NCBI GenBank assembly: GCA_030068075.1
Contig: CM057825.1
Coordinates: 82,351,123 to 82,415,122, forward strand
Source: Paguma larvata
Taxonomy: Eukaryota > Chordata > Mammalia > Carnivora > Viverridae
Direction: 5' to 3'
Length of the DNA stretch: 64,000 nt
Below are positions 10,250 to 21,914 of the stretch, piece by piece (the first letter of the stretch is position 1; every line of letters begins with the position of its first letter). The position numbers and the translations under genes are program-made. The notes under the pieces were generated by a model. It was not told the origin of the DNA. It worked only from the letters and a program-made list of their open reading frames with translations, and did no database searches.

Positions 10250-10680
10250 GACATCAAAGTGGGTAGCCTTTCAACTCATGCTCAATTAGAATAAAAGTTT
10301 GGTTGCTGTTTTAAACATTTATGACTAACTAACTGTGACAGGCTCTCAGCTTTGCAAACGGGATGATTTTCAGTTGACTTTTGATCTGACTGACAGTTCC
10401 TTATACACTTCAGTGTTAGTTTATAACACACAAGCCCACATCTGAATACACATGTGGCTAATTAGGGACTGTTTATGGACCATCCACATAAATTTAACAC
10501 ACAAGAGTGAAGGCATTTTAAACCAGGGGTCATAATTTTAATGAAATAGAGTTAATTAACAAAGGTGCTTGACCTAGTTTGTATTGTTAAATTAAAAAAA
10601 AAATGAATAAAATCTAAAGTGTGTTCTGCATGCCTATCTGGAGAGGTATATTAGATCATTTTAAAAGTTAATATATTTAT
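10250..10680. other. Repeat-free block, candidate conserved non-coding element
   Basis: A complex, non-repetitive stretch with clustered homeodomain-like cores (GGCTAATTAGGG near 10460, GAGTTAATTAACAAAG near 10550) and no repeat words. It is AT-rich, has no open frames, and resembles the long-range enhancers often found in gene deserts. This is inference from composition and motif density only. Confidence 0.25.
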
Positions 10681-10854
10681 GAAACAAAAAATTATTTAGG
10701 CTTTTTTTTTAATATTGGTTGCAATGTAATCAACTTATGCTCTAGACAGTACGTTGGATCTTGATTTTTAAGAACTCGAGGTGTCTTGTCTCAAAAGGAG
10801 TAACGTTTAGTGCTTTAAAGGGTGGATTGCACCATGACTCTCAGGCCTAAATTG

Positions 10855-11060
10855 CAGGTCTGTCACTGATTTGCTGATGAATTTATGCAGATTTCTTAAT
10901 ATCATTGTTCCATAATTTTCATATCTGAAACCTAGGAGTAATAATAGCACTTAGCTTAGAGTATTGCTGTGAGAATTAAATGAGCTAACACATGTAAAAC
11001 ACTTAGAAGATTGGTAGCACTTGAAGAAGGCTCAATAATTGCTATTTATTATTATTTCAG
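10855..11060 (+). mobile_element. MIR SINE relic
   Basis: MIR in sense order: GTCACTGATTTGCTG, ATCATTGTTCCATAATTTTC, ATATCTGAAACC, AATAATAGCACTTAGC, GTGAGAATTAAATGAGCTAA, ACATGTAAAACACTTAG and GCTCAATAATTGCTATTATT-like end words. Ancient and diverged, but the order is complete from the B-box side to the 3' end. Confidence 0.82.
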
Positions 11061-14000
11061 AAAAACAATAGCTATAATATAAACTGCTTATACTGTGCTT
11101 TAGTGAGATATGTAGTAGCAATGCTATAAGGAGTCAAAAAGAGTTCTTGGAACTCAGATTTATTAATAATTTATAATAATTATAATTATATTAATAATGT
11201 GATATTTTAAATCTGTATAAATTTAGAAACATTTTCCCCCAAATCAGTCTTTCATCTATTTCAAATAGAGATTACTGTTCTCAAGAGTTGTCTGAAGAAA
11301 TAGACTGAGACCTGAATCTCACCTAAAGGAGATACTTATAATGATCCATCATGCTGGGTAAGGTGGTGAGACCCAGGATTTTAATAAAATTCCCCATAGA
11401 CCTTTGGAGATAGTGGTGACCTTGACATTTCCTCTAGACACATAAATTCTGATTTTTTGCTTTTGCAGGAACTCATTTCATGCCCTGATGCTTAGTTTTT
11501 TATTCCATATTATATCACACAATGATAATTTCACTCATTCTAGCTTACTTCTGTAGCCCATGTCAGATTTCAGCCACTGAAATTATATTCTACCTTGTTG
11601 GAAGCTGCCATTGTCCCATCCCAGGCACCCACTGTGCTTTTCTGCTTTCTGTGGCAAGATCATCTTTGATGAATTGGAAGCTCACTAACCCAGACATAAG
11701 TGTAGTCCAAGACTAGGACAAACCTAATACCTCTGGGGATGACCCTCAACCAATGGAATCAGGAACCAGTAGTCAGAGGACTCCAGATTCCTGTGTTTCA
11801 GAGATAATTTGCACATTTCTCCCAGACCATGAAGGAATGAAGGTCTACAATAAGGACCTAGATGATGTGCTATTACTCCGTGTTGTCCTCTTTCTTTTCC
11901 TCCTTCTCCCTATTTCTTCACTTCTTCTTTGAATCACATCTTAAATAAGTAAACTGCCTGGACACAAGCATTTGTCCAGGTAGGCTTTGGTTTTGAAGGA
12001 ACCCAGACTGAGTCATTTTCCCAAATTCTTCTAGCGTAAGATGCTGGTTTAGGAGACTTTTCTTAAGGATGGGGATGAGAGTGGAGGCTTATGTGAAAGA
12101 ATTTAAAAACAGTTATGTTTGGATAATTAGACATCCCATTTCTTAAAAGTACTCAGATCTTTCTGTGACTAAAAACTTTGAATAAGCAATATTCCTCCAC
12201 AGGCTCTAGTCTTCCAGCAAGTTCCATGACTTGTCCTCTTCTCTCAAAAATTCTTTCTTCTTTTACTCTCTTCCTTCCTGTTCTAATTCATCTTTATTTC
12301 ACAAACTGAGCATTTCATCTATGACTTCTTTACCTGGTTCACAATAGTATTTGTGTATGAAGTGTTTCCTAATCAAAGCTTGTTATCACATTAGAGAAAA
12401 TGGAGCAAGAAGTTGAAATAACAATGTGTTTCTCTATTTATACAAGCACTCCTTACTTAATGTACACATTCTAATAGGATACCTGATGAAAATAGACTAT
12501 TATTTTCAAGAGACAATGCCAGGAGATACTAAGCAAATACAATCTATCATAGTGAAACAGAGATTCTTTGATTCTTCCCTCAACAACTGAATGGATCCCA
12601 TTGCCTCAGAGGAATATGGCTTGCCTCTACCAATCCTCTGTCTCACTTGGAAGTAAATTTGTGATATTTGCATAGTGGTCCCTGAGCTTCTTAAGAAGCA
12701 ATGACAAAGACCCTAACCCATTCTTTTGTAGAACCAATACTCATTAAGCTTCTCTATACATTGACTATAACATTTCTGATTAAATTTTGCTGTCCTGGAA
12801 AGCATAGTAAATTCTTAGAGAAGAAATAGTCATGGGGGAAGTTGTAATCTAAAGTGACTACCTGAGCTCAAAGATTCATATTGGGTGAGGCACAAGGCCC
12901 TGAGACCCTTGCCTAGTGTTTATGGAAGAATGAGTAAACTATTGAGCATAAACCAATATTAATATTAATTTAAATCTTAACTTCAGTACCATACACTGGA
13001 GTGCCATTTGACCTGCGTACACACCAGAGCTAGTAATAACATGGTTGCTAATGAAAAAAATAATCTTAATTCTCCCTTCGTGAATGATCTTCTCCCTTTC
13101 TCCATTTTGGTATTTGGATGTACAGTTAAATAAGATAAGCAGTAGCTATAGTTTCTACTAAATATATAAACACAATTCATTAATTTAAAAACAAAATAAG
13201 GTATGATCTTGTATCTCAGGCTAGTGGAGAAAAACACACTAATGACTCTGTGATAACTATGCTTTGATAATATTTACATTCTATTGACCCAAGTGTTGAG
13301 TTGATATTAAAGACACGTCAAAAAATGATTCCATAAGTACAACATAGAGATAGGTTAATTATGCTACCTCATGCAAGTCTCATTCATAAAAGCAGTAAAA
13401 GGCAGATGAATTAGCAAAAAAGAATGTAATTTTTGAGAAAAATGAAAAGGAAATCAATGGGGGGGAGCATCACAAGCTCAAGCAAAACAGGCATTCAAAA
13501 TTGAGAGAGCGATTGATGCTGTCACATGCTGAAGAGAAATATGAAGGAAGATTCACTGCAAGTCTTGATATCAGATTTGTATATGAAAATAATGGAATGC
13601 GGTGGCAAAAGCCACAGTTACTGAAATCACTATGATTACTAGAGTGGTCACAAGACATTTGATGTTTTATTATCTCATTGTTCTCCTCTGTATTTAGCAG
13701 ACTTAGTATAAGGAGATGATATAAAGATAATATATGTGTTTAGCATAGAGCCTGAGATAGAACAAGTGCTCTAAACAAATATGTTAAAATACTTAATGAG
13801 CTTCAGTACAAGAGCTTTTAAAAAAAGGGTAATCTGTATGGAAGTCATTGATAGGTGTGAGAATGCATCATGAAAAGTTATGGAAGAATATGTAAATGAG
13901 TTAGGAATGTAAGTTCCCTGAAGAAGTAAATAAAATCCTTCTTCTTTGCACTTTTGATTAATTAATAGTTAAAAATAAAACTGCAAGACCAAGGTAGGAA

Positions 14001-14886
14001 GGAAGATTTACATAGCATGTATAGAGGAACATGTTTTAAAAAGGAAAATTAATAGTTTTCATTGATGGAGAAGGTGAAAGACAAAATATTTTTACGGGTA
14101 TGATTTCCTACAATCACACAGCAGTTGACATCAGACTTAATGACTTAGTATAAGACTAGCTATGGAATACAATGTCGCTGGAGATGCTTGAAGATATTTT
14201 TAGGGCAGTATCAGAACCTTTCAAAGGATGAAAGGTTTACATGGGTTCAGAATGAGATAATATATCTTTGAGAAGAATGAGAACAATGAGTACCATGGAC
14301 AGTGTCTCTTCTATTTTAGACATTTCTGTCCCACCTTCACTTTTTGCCATAGGTATGTGCCATCTCTTCTAGTACTTAGTTAATATCTTTCTTTAAATCA
14401 ATTCATTTTCAAAGTCTTAACTATTACCTAAATATTGCCTATATTCCCTAGCAATAGTTTCTAAGGAATTTTTAATGTGTTGATTCTCTTTTATATAATG
14501 CATGTTAATAAATGTGCAATTATTTCAACTTTTAAATAATAAAATCTGTACCTGCATTGCCTCAGCTAATCTTGTCAAACATCAGTGACAAGCTTGCTAT
14601 ACTTTGGGAAACAGTGCAATAAGGAATAGAATAGGAAAAGAGAAGAGATGCAAAATAATAAGTTAAAGGTTATCTTGGCTCATTTGTGCGTAAATCTGCA
14701 GAACTCTGGGCTATCCAGGTCAAGCATTCTTTGCTGACTCAGAAAAACTCTTCTTATTTTTAGAAACATATCAGAACCAGGAATGTAGTACATTCCCTTA
14801 TTACACAAGCCTATATATCCAAAGATTGCTTGTGATTTGACTCTCCTAGTTTGTAAACCTTCAACATTTAAACATAATTTAGCATA
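11061..14886. other. Long AT-rich non-repeat stretch
   Basis: 3.8 kb in which no repeat could be confidently named. Short AT-only patches occur near 11160-11210. Frames up to 91 codons (11522-11716, 12983-13237, 13470-13658, 14680-14955) carry no domain, signal peptide or splice support. Old unrecognisable repeats probably contribute to it. Confidence 0.4.
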
Positions 14887-15190
14887 TACAGTAAAACTTT
14901 GGATTGTGAGTAACTTGTTCTGCGAGTACTCCGCAAAATGAGCAAACATTTCCAATAAATTTTAACTTGATAAGTGAGTGATGTCTTGAATACAAGTAAT
15001 ATATGATGCCAAACATCACATGATCACAACCCAGCTAATGGTTCTTCTCTCTCTCTCTTCTGCTGAGGGATTGTGGGTGATGTGGGTGATGATCTCCTAT
15101 ACTCGATGCTCATTCTCAGGCCGTGGAGTTTGGCAGAAATCAGTGATTTTTCAGAACCAATATTGGAAGGTGCTCACAACTGGCACTAGT

Positions 15191-15206
15191 GTATATATAT
15201 ATATAT

Positions 15207-15258
<52 letters not shown>
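15191..15258. repeat. (TA)n microsatellite inside the Tigger element
   Basis: Two TA runs joined by a GTTT interruption (15192-15206, then 15210-15258). Likely length-polymorphic. Open frames across it encode only alternating I and Y and are not genes. Confidence 0.95.
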
Positions 15259-15262
<4 letters not shown>

Positions 15263-15578
15263 CACTTCAAAGCACCTATGGACAGTTCTTTGCTTTCCCA
15301 TGTAATAGTAAGTTTAGCAATGCTTTGCTTCATTCTAGATCATTAGATAGGTCCCTCGTTAAAGCTGCATGGAAAGAAAAAGATTCCATTGAGCCAATAG
15401 ATAGCAGTGATTCCATTGGTGATAGTGAAATTCGTCTTACCCAATAACCCTCTTCTCTCTTGTCTCCCTCACACCAGCCACGAAGGTTTTCAAAGGTAAG
15501 TACAGATCAATTTGTTTATTTTTCTTTATATTTTGTATGTTCTTTATTATTTTATATTATAAGATTATACTCATTTTA

Positions 15579-15822
15579 AATTTTTTTAACTTTTTTTTAC
15601 TTAAATTTTTTTTTCTAACGTTTATTTATTTTTGAGAGACATAGAGACAGAGCATGAGCAGGGGAAGGGCAGAGAGAGAGGGAGACACGGAATCAGAAGC
15701 AGGCTTTAGGCTCTGATGAGCCATCAGCACAGAGCCCGACGCGGGGCTCAAACCCACAGACCATGAGACTATGACCCGAGCCGAAGTGGGATGCTTAACC
15801 GACTGAGCCACCCAGGCACTCC
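15579..15822 (-). mobile_element. CAN-type SINE inserted in the Tigger element
   Basis: The + strand shows TTTATTTATTTTTGAGAGAC, a GA tract, AGCACAGAGCCCGACGCGGG, and the reversed head CGACTGAGCCACCCAGGCAC. Target duplication TATACTCATTTTAA / TATACTCATTTTTA at 15566-15579 and 15823-15836. The long T-rich left side is its A-tail. It is younger than the Tigger copy that it splits. Confidence 0.93.
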
Positions 15823-15976
15823 TATACTCATTTTTATATGAATATTTTTGGGTTGTGGAACAAATCATCTGAGTTTCCATTATTTCTTAAGAGGAAATTT
15901 GCTTTGATATACAAGTGCTTTGGATTACAAGCATGTTTCCAGACGAATTATGCCCACATACCAAAGTTTTCCTGTA

Positions 15977-16708
15977 CTTTTAAACCCTTCCTTCAAAGTT
16001 TGGGATTTTCAAATATGAATGCTTTATTCTAAGCTTCCAACTTCACTATAATGTTGAGATAGAAACAAGTGAAATAAAGGAGACCTTACTTGTTCAGACC
16101 TCTTCTTTAATTTTATACCTTGGGATATTTTACATAGGTAATATTTTAGCATTATAGACCATCTGTGGAACTTTCTGAGAATGTGCAGTATTCAAATGTC
16201 TGAGGAACTAATAGCATTTTCTTGATAAAATAATGCTTTCATGTCACATAAAACGAAACTGTCAGTATTTCTTTGTAGGTTTCTCTCAAGCTTAAGAGCA
16301 GGTCCTTGACAGTTCTAGAATTGCCTTTAAATATCTTATTGAAATGTAGATTAACACTGTAACATCTTATAATGGTAGGAAAACCTTTTCCTTTTAAGAC
16401 TTGTAGATGAGCAAGTATTAGTAATTATTAACATTAGCTGCTATATTTTAGCATTTTTTCCTCAAATGTTGTTCTTCCCCTGGACCTAATATTTAGATTC
16501 ATCTTAAAACAGAGCAGATTACCTAAGACTGCAATGTAGATTTTGTAATAAAAGACAGTATAGATAGATATGTCTTTAGAATATCAATTTTTACTCCTCA
16601 GTCATTGTCAAGATCTGGTTAAGAATAAAAGCATTTGCTTTTTCTGTGTTGTGACTACAACACAGTAATGCTAAATAAATTTTGGCTTAATTAACGAATT
16701 TTAGAAGA
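15977..16708. other. AT-rich stretch, nothing recognised
   Basis: Non-repetitive sequence right of the Tigger element. No family words or frames. Confidence 0.4.
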
Positions 16709-16723
16709 CAGATTTATATTTTT

Positions 16724-16923
16724 TTAAGTTTTATTCATTTATTTTGAGAGAGAAAGAGTGCATGCATGAGCACATAAGGGGCAGAGAGAGGAGAGAGAAT
16801 TCTAAGCAGACTCTGTGCTAAGTGCAGAGCCCTATGCTGGGCTCAATCCCACAAACTGTGAGATCATGACCTGAGCCTAAATCAAGAGTTGGATGCTTAA
16901 CTGACTGAGCCATCCAGGTATCC
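16724..16923 (-). mobile_element. CAN-type SINE, antisense
   Basis: The + strand shows TTTTATTCATTTATTTTGAG, a GA tract, GTGAGATCATGACCTGAGCC and a reversed head with GACTGAGCCATCCAGG. Target duplication CAGATTTATATTTTT / CAGATTTGTATTTTT at 16709-16723 and 16924-16938 (one mismatch). Confidence 0.93.
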
Positions 16924-16938
16924 CAGATTTGTATTTTT

Positions 16939-18340
16939 AAAATCTTCCCAGGTGATTCTGTTGTTCTAGGTTTAAAAATAATAATAACTATTATTTTTAG
17001 AATAACTAATCTTCTAATGCTCTAGATTATAAAAAGAATGATTAGTAAAATTAATTGTGTTCATGAAATGTGTTTCTTTGCTCAAGGTTTTTAAGACTTT
17101 TTTTTTTTCCTGGTTCTTTTTTCCCTTTCAAATATCAGGTTTAACCTTGATTAGGCAAACAAAGTGCTTCTTTCTTTTAAAAGCTCACACATGAACAACC
17201 TCATGGTGAACCAGTTCACATCTAACTTGGCATTTAAGGAGAGGAAATACTTCCCAAGGAAGTGCTTTGATGCCTTCTCATTATCAGATAGTATAGAAGA
17301 AAAAATTCTTGTCTGCAATTTAAACACTTAACATTTTTATATATTTAAGAATTGCCATAGGATTGAGGTAATTTCATTGAGTATTTTAATGCTAAATTGC
17401 TTTTTTTTTTTTGGGAGGGGTCACAGGCTCTTGAGAGTCTATGTACCTGGCTCTGACCTTTTTTCCTTTTCAATTCTGATAATTAAAAAAAAATAAATTG
17501 TTTCTATCTCATTTTATATAAAGCCAATATTTTCTTATCTGCGTTCAGATATTTATGTACATTTGCTATGCATCTGCCTGTTGTAGTATTGAAACAATTC
17601 CATTTCTGTGACACATTTTGTAACACCACTTTTGCCAAAGAATGTTCATATTTCAAAATCCACTATTTTGACAAAGAAGCAAATAATAATAAATTAGTTA
17701 ACTACTATAGCATTAGGGAACATGAATAACTCTCATAATCTCTAAGTATTTTTAATAAAATTATTTGAATAAACTGTGTCATAATTAAGGAATGTATATA
17801 TATATATATATAGTATATTTATATGTATATATAAACTCACACATCTTTGTATACATGTAAAATTACTTATGTTTAAGCATAGAGATGAATGATGGCTATA
17901 CATTTTATCTCATTCCTCTACTTAAAAGTGTAATGTAAGTAGAATCCCTAATTTATTAAAATTAATTGTGTAAACAGCAATTTATTAGAGAAATTCTCTT
18001 ATCTTCTGCATTTAATTTTGAAAAGGGCAGTAGCTCCAACACCTCATCTCCAGCATTTCCATCACAGCATTTCCCTGTGTCTGTACGTACTAGCATCCAT
18101 CCTAGGTTTAATCAAATATTTGTATAACCATTCTTGGCAAAGTTAGAGGCTGCAAACCACAAGATACATATGAAACTATAGTGGCACATTTCGTTAGTGA
18201 ATTTATAAAACCTGAGGCATTTCTTTACCAGAGTCCCCAGTAGGTGAGTGCTATACTTAAGTTAATACCACTAAGATTTGCAGAAAAATTATGCCCCCAA
18301 ATTCTGATTCTGAATTATTCAATTTCTACTTCCTCCCAAA
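16939..18340. other. AT-rich non-repeat stretch
   Basis: Contains T runs near 17098 and 17401 and the TA repeat listed separately. The part at 17100-17300 is complex and non-repetitive but has no open frame. Nothing else recognised. Confidence 0.4.
17793..17834. repeat. (TA)n microsatellite, interrupted
   Basis: TA units broken by AGTATATTTATATG. Confidence 0.9.
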
Positions 18341-18590
18341 TGCAGTCATTCCTAATACTACTGTTTCTGTACCTGTTTATTCTACTATATATTTAACGGT
18401 TAGATCATTTGGTTTATTATATACTTCTCTAATTGAAATGAAGCATATCCATCTATTCCTTCCGATATGATTATATTTTCCATGAAGGCAAGACAGTGTC
18501 TTAAGTCCCTTGGATCTCATGATTTCTAGCACAGTCCTGAATGTGAACACATATTCGATAATTACATATTATTTACTCCATATATTTATT
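18341..18590 (+). mobile_element. L2 LINE 3'-end relic
   Basis: Shows the L2 tail plan: TTTCCATGAAGGCAAGACAGTGTC in place of the usual CTCCATGAGGGCAGGGAC, then a CTTGGATCTCATGATTTC stretch and TAGCACAGTCCTGAATGTG. The upstream CTTCCTCCCAAATGCAGTCATT part is weaker. Confidence 0.6.
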
Positions 18591-18854
18591 CAATCTTAAC
18601 TGATAAGAAATATTATACAATTCATTTAACAATGCTGGAGGCGATAAACTAAAATCAAACCTCTGGCATTTACTTCAGGAAAAATTTAAGAATCATTTAC
18701 TTGGGGAATCTATTTTGCCAGGTCTTTACTTGTTGTTAGATATGACCAATATACCCTGACTACTAATGGGAGTAATAAGATTACTTTCATTATCAACCTC
18801 AAGACTTCGAAAATGAAAGGAAATAGAAACTTGAAGCCAGGTTCTGCAAGTCAC

Positions 18855-18874
18855 GGGGTGGGGGGGAGCAGGGG
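18855..18874 (+). other. Possible G-quadruplex motif
   Basis: GGGGTGGGGGGAGCAGGGG-like run: four G, then seven G, then four G, with loops of one to four bases. The seven-G run can supply two of the four tracts. Confidence 0.5.
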
Positions 18875-19031
18875 AAGTGGAAGACAGGCCCTCCCTCTTG
18901 CGCTGCTCACCTGTGTGGTACAGGAATGATGACCAACTAGGGCAACAGCCTGCAGACAAAGCACTGCCACTCCAAAAATGTAAGGGCCCTGATTTTATTT
19001 TTACTTGTGTTATCATAGACTCGATTACAGT

Positions 19032-19056
19032 TTCAAATAAATAAATAAATATTTAT
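19032..19056. repeat. (AAAT)n run
   Basis: About four AAAT units followed by TTTATTGAGTATTATTAAG, possibly the start of a worn retroelement end. Confidence 0.6.
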
Positions 19057-19114
19057 TGAGTATTATTAAGTTAATACACTGTGTTAAAATTTTATGGAGT
19101 ATTATGTTATTTTT

Positions 19115-19174
19115 TTTTCAATTTTAGATTCTTTTGACTAGAATCACCTGGGAAGCTTTTAAAAATACAAATCT
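19115..19174 (+). mobile_element. hAT-Charlie MITE fragment (MER20-like), cut by a SINE
   Basis: GACTAGAATCACCTGGGAAGC followed by TTTTAAAAATACAAATCTGG agrees with the AATCACCTGGGGAGCTTTTAAAAA block of MER20-like elements. The SINE to the right breaks it; little can be recovered beyond. Confidence 0.55.
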
Positions 19175-19387
19175 GGGATACCTGGGTGGCTCAGTCAGTT
19201 AAGCATCCAACTCTTGATATGGGCTCAGGTCATGATCTCACAGTTTGTGGGACTGAGCCCAGCATAGGGCTCTGCACTGACAGCACAGAGTCTGCTTGGG
19301 ATTCTCTCTCCTTCTCTCTCTGACCCTTACGTGCTCATGCATGCACTCTTTCTCTCTCAAAATAAATAAATAAAGCTTAAAAAAATA
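19175..19387 (+). mobile_element. CAN-type SINE
   Basis: Head GGGATACCTGGGTGGCTCAG, core GGTCATGATCTCACAG, middle GCACTGACAGCACAGAG, CT tract, and tail AAAATAAATAAATAAAGC. Possible short target duplication AAAAATACAAAT / AAAAATATCAAT. Confidence 0.93.
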
Positions 19388-19557
19388 TCAATTGGTCTTC
19401 TAAAATTCATTAATTGATGCAATATTTATGTAGCATTACTATGTTGTAATCGCATTGAAGGTATAGGTAATGTCTTCTTTCACTGTACTCAGTCTAGTGT
19501 GGAAAAAAGTTAAGAAAATGAACGTTTATAATAAAATTTATACAATTATACAATTTT

Positions 19558-19773
19558 ATTTTTTATTTTATCTTTTACCTTTTTTTATTTGAGAGAGAGA
19601 CAGAGAGAGCACGCACAGTGGAGGGGAGAGGCAGAGGGAAAGAGAATCTTAAGTGAGTTCCATGTTCAGTGTGGAGCCTGACCTGTGGCTCAATGCCACA
19701 ACCCTGGAATCGTGACCTGAGCCAAAATCAAGAGTCAGACTCTCAACCAACTGAACCACCCAGGTGCCCCTAA
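19558..19773 (-). mobile_element. CAN-type SINE, antisense
   Basis: The + strand has TTTTTATTTGAGAGAGAGAC, a GA tract, CGTGACCTGAGCC and the reversed head CTGAACCACCCAGGTGCCCC. Likely target duplication ending TTACACAATTTT, compared with TTATACAATTTT at its left. Confidence 0.93.
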
Positions 19774-19904
19774 AAGTTACACAATTTTAAAACAAGGAGT
19801 TTAGGAGTAAAAGGTAAATACTGATAGATATATTTTAAGCAGAGAAACTTCATATATGTTTCATTCCAAGAAAAGAATCTTACTGCTGTAAGACAATGGA
19901 TTGA

Positions 19905-21260
19905 GTATAGGTGTTTGTGACAGAGAAAGCAGGTGAACCAGTTAGTGGACCATTGCAATAACTCGGGTAGGAAATGACAAAAGCTAGGAGAAAAAGGGTG
20001 TGCAGAATATTTTCAGTTTGTCCTGTCCATGCCTTATGACCCTCAAAATGTTAATGATTATGAATGATATCAAGGTGTTTGTTTGTTTGTCTTAAATTCC
20101 ACTTTGGTTTAGCTAATGGGAAATACCAGCCTGAGACTGGAGGTTAGCAACAGAATGAGATTAGGTGTTTATTCTGCTGCTCCTTCCTTGCCTTGACTTC
20201 CGCTCTTCTGTCAAAGGACATGGTTTATTTCAGACACCTCTCACTAAGGAGCTACTCTTTCTAGTTTCTAGTAACTGTTTCTTCCTCTTATCCTTTGAGC
20301 CTACATTGTCAACAGCTTCCTGTTGCTCCTACCTGTGGGATCTTGAAGCATTTCTGGTTGGTTTCCCTAAATCTCATCTGATCTTTTAAATATGTTTTTG
20401 TTCAGCATTTTCTTCATATTCCCCCCTTCGAGTGGGTCACTCCTTCATGGTAGGATCCTGAATGATACATGTGGCAATGATGGCAAAGAGATGTAGACAC
20501 ATTTACATACACGTGGTTCATAAAGAGGACAGGATTTAGTGATAATTTAGAAATGGAGAATAAGGAAAAGGGAGGAATCAAGGATGATTTCCAGGTTACT
20601 GACTTGACCAGTAGGTGAATAGAAGTATTCTTTGTAAGATGTGGATTATCATCTGTAGTGGAGAATTTAGGTGTGATGGGAGCAGTTCAAGACTTCTGTC
20701 TGGACAGTGTTGAGTGGAATCGTCAAGCAGAAAATTGCAAATTAGTCAAAAGAAGAGAAGAGTAGGATATCAATGCACATTTTGTTGAGGTGAGGACATC
20801 AGTATCATTTCAATTGAGTACAAACCTACGCAAACAACAAAGGTCAAAATCCTCATGAAGTTTATGGTATCCTGGGGAAGAGGTCATGAAAGAAGTAATA
20901 AACTACTGTGTTAAATTAATGCTACGCAATAAAAGTACAAGAAGGTATAAGATAATATAACGAGAAGACAATGTATTTTAGAGGTTGAGAGAAATGTCAC
21001 TTCAAATTATACCCCAATAGAGACATGTTAAGTAGGTGAAAACAAAGAGGAAGAATATTCTAGGCACTTGACACTGTATTTGTCTTATATCTCTGTGGGA
21101 AAAAAGGAAATTAGTTCATTGTAGAAATAAAACTGGCCAGTGTGGCTGGAGATTAGTGAGGAAAGGAAGAAGTAGCATGAGATTTGGTTGCTGAGGGTGA
21201 CAGAAAACCAGACTATTAGGTTATGCTAAAAATGGGTCTCTTAGGTTATGTTAGGGTGTT
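19905..21260. mobile_element. Old dispersed repeat, two partial copies, family not named
   Basis: 19905-20000 and 20500-20820 contain words common in a widespread mammalian repeat (GACCATTGCAATAACTCGGG; GGAATCAAGGATGATTTCCA; GGTTACTGACTTGACCA). 20820-21260 then returns to an earlier part of the same family (CATGAAGTTTATGG; CACTTGACACTG; GGCCAGTGTGGCTGGAGA). So two copies appear in the same orientation, head to tail. I remember the wording but cannot assign the family. Confidence 0.4.
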
Positions 21261-21914
21261 GTTTGATACCTAGAGATAAAGCAACTTAACTTTAATGCAA
21301 ATCTTAAAATGACCTCAACTATAATTAAAGCTTTACTGTCAGATCTTATCCCATGCACATCAGATAAAATTGGGATACTCAGTATTTCTCAAATTATTTT
21401 ACACTTGGGCCAATTGACTCATCTGTTTCGTACCAAAGCACTATTCAGTAAGGGCATTAATAGAAAAGAGAGAGTATATTTGACAATCATATGGAAAACA
21501 AAATAATGCAGGTCTAATATTTGGTATATCCTTATATCTTAAATTGGACTCCATATATTGGAAATTATTTTTGTTTTTTCCTTTATGGACCCTTTGTCTT
21601 TATGACTTACTACATATGAAAAGCAAACCTATCGTATAGGAATATTGGGAATAAAGTCCTGACTATTGCTGAAAGCTTATATAGGACATGTTCACTATGA
21701 TTTTAACACCACATTTAGTTATCCTAGTCTGTGCAAAGGCTAGTGTTTTTACTAGTTTAGTGGAAAATATTCTAATCTAAACTTAAGGTTGCCTGAGGTT
21801 ACTTACTGTGCTGCCCATAACAAATACACAATGAACAAATTATACCTCTAATCGAGGCTCATACATTAATTCTTAAAATGAAGAAAGAATATTAAAAATA
21901 TTTTCAAAAAATAG
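21261..21914. other. AT-rich stretch, nothing recognised
   Basis: Includes a 65-codon + strand frame (21309-21506) with no protein features. Confidence 0.4.

Larger units (their letters stand above)
14889..15974 (+). mobile_element. Tigger-type (Tc1/mariner, pogo) DNA transposon, non-autonomous
   Basis: The terminal inverted repeats match: left CAGTAAAACTTTGG (14889-14902) and, read inward from the right end, CAGGAAAACTTTGG (15974-15961). Both ends abut the dinucleotide TA (14887-14888 and 15975-15976), the target duplication of Tc1/mariner elements. The inner sequence agrees with a carnivore Tigger1-like element: AGTAACTTGTTCTGCGAGTA, TAAATTTTAACTTGATAAG, and near the right end TTTGCTTTGATATACAAGTG. 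It has no transposase frame; without the SINE inside it is about 0.85 kb. It carries a TA microsatellite and a later SINE. Strand is nominal. Confidence 0.88.
18591..19114. other. Non-repeat stretch with a G-rich patch
   Basis: Moderately AT-rich. Positions 18780-18990 are more GC-rich and include the G-quadruplex motif listed separately. A 96-codon minus-strand frame (18726-19016) has no recognisable features. Confidence 0.4.

Noticed and set aside
15020..15346. 108-codon frame through the TA repeat, resembling a transmembrane protein
   Set aside because: The hydrophobic part is only translated TA repeat (alternating I and Y) inside a DNA transposon.
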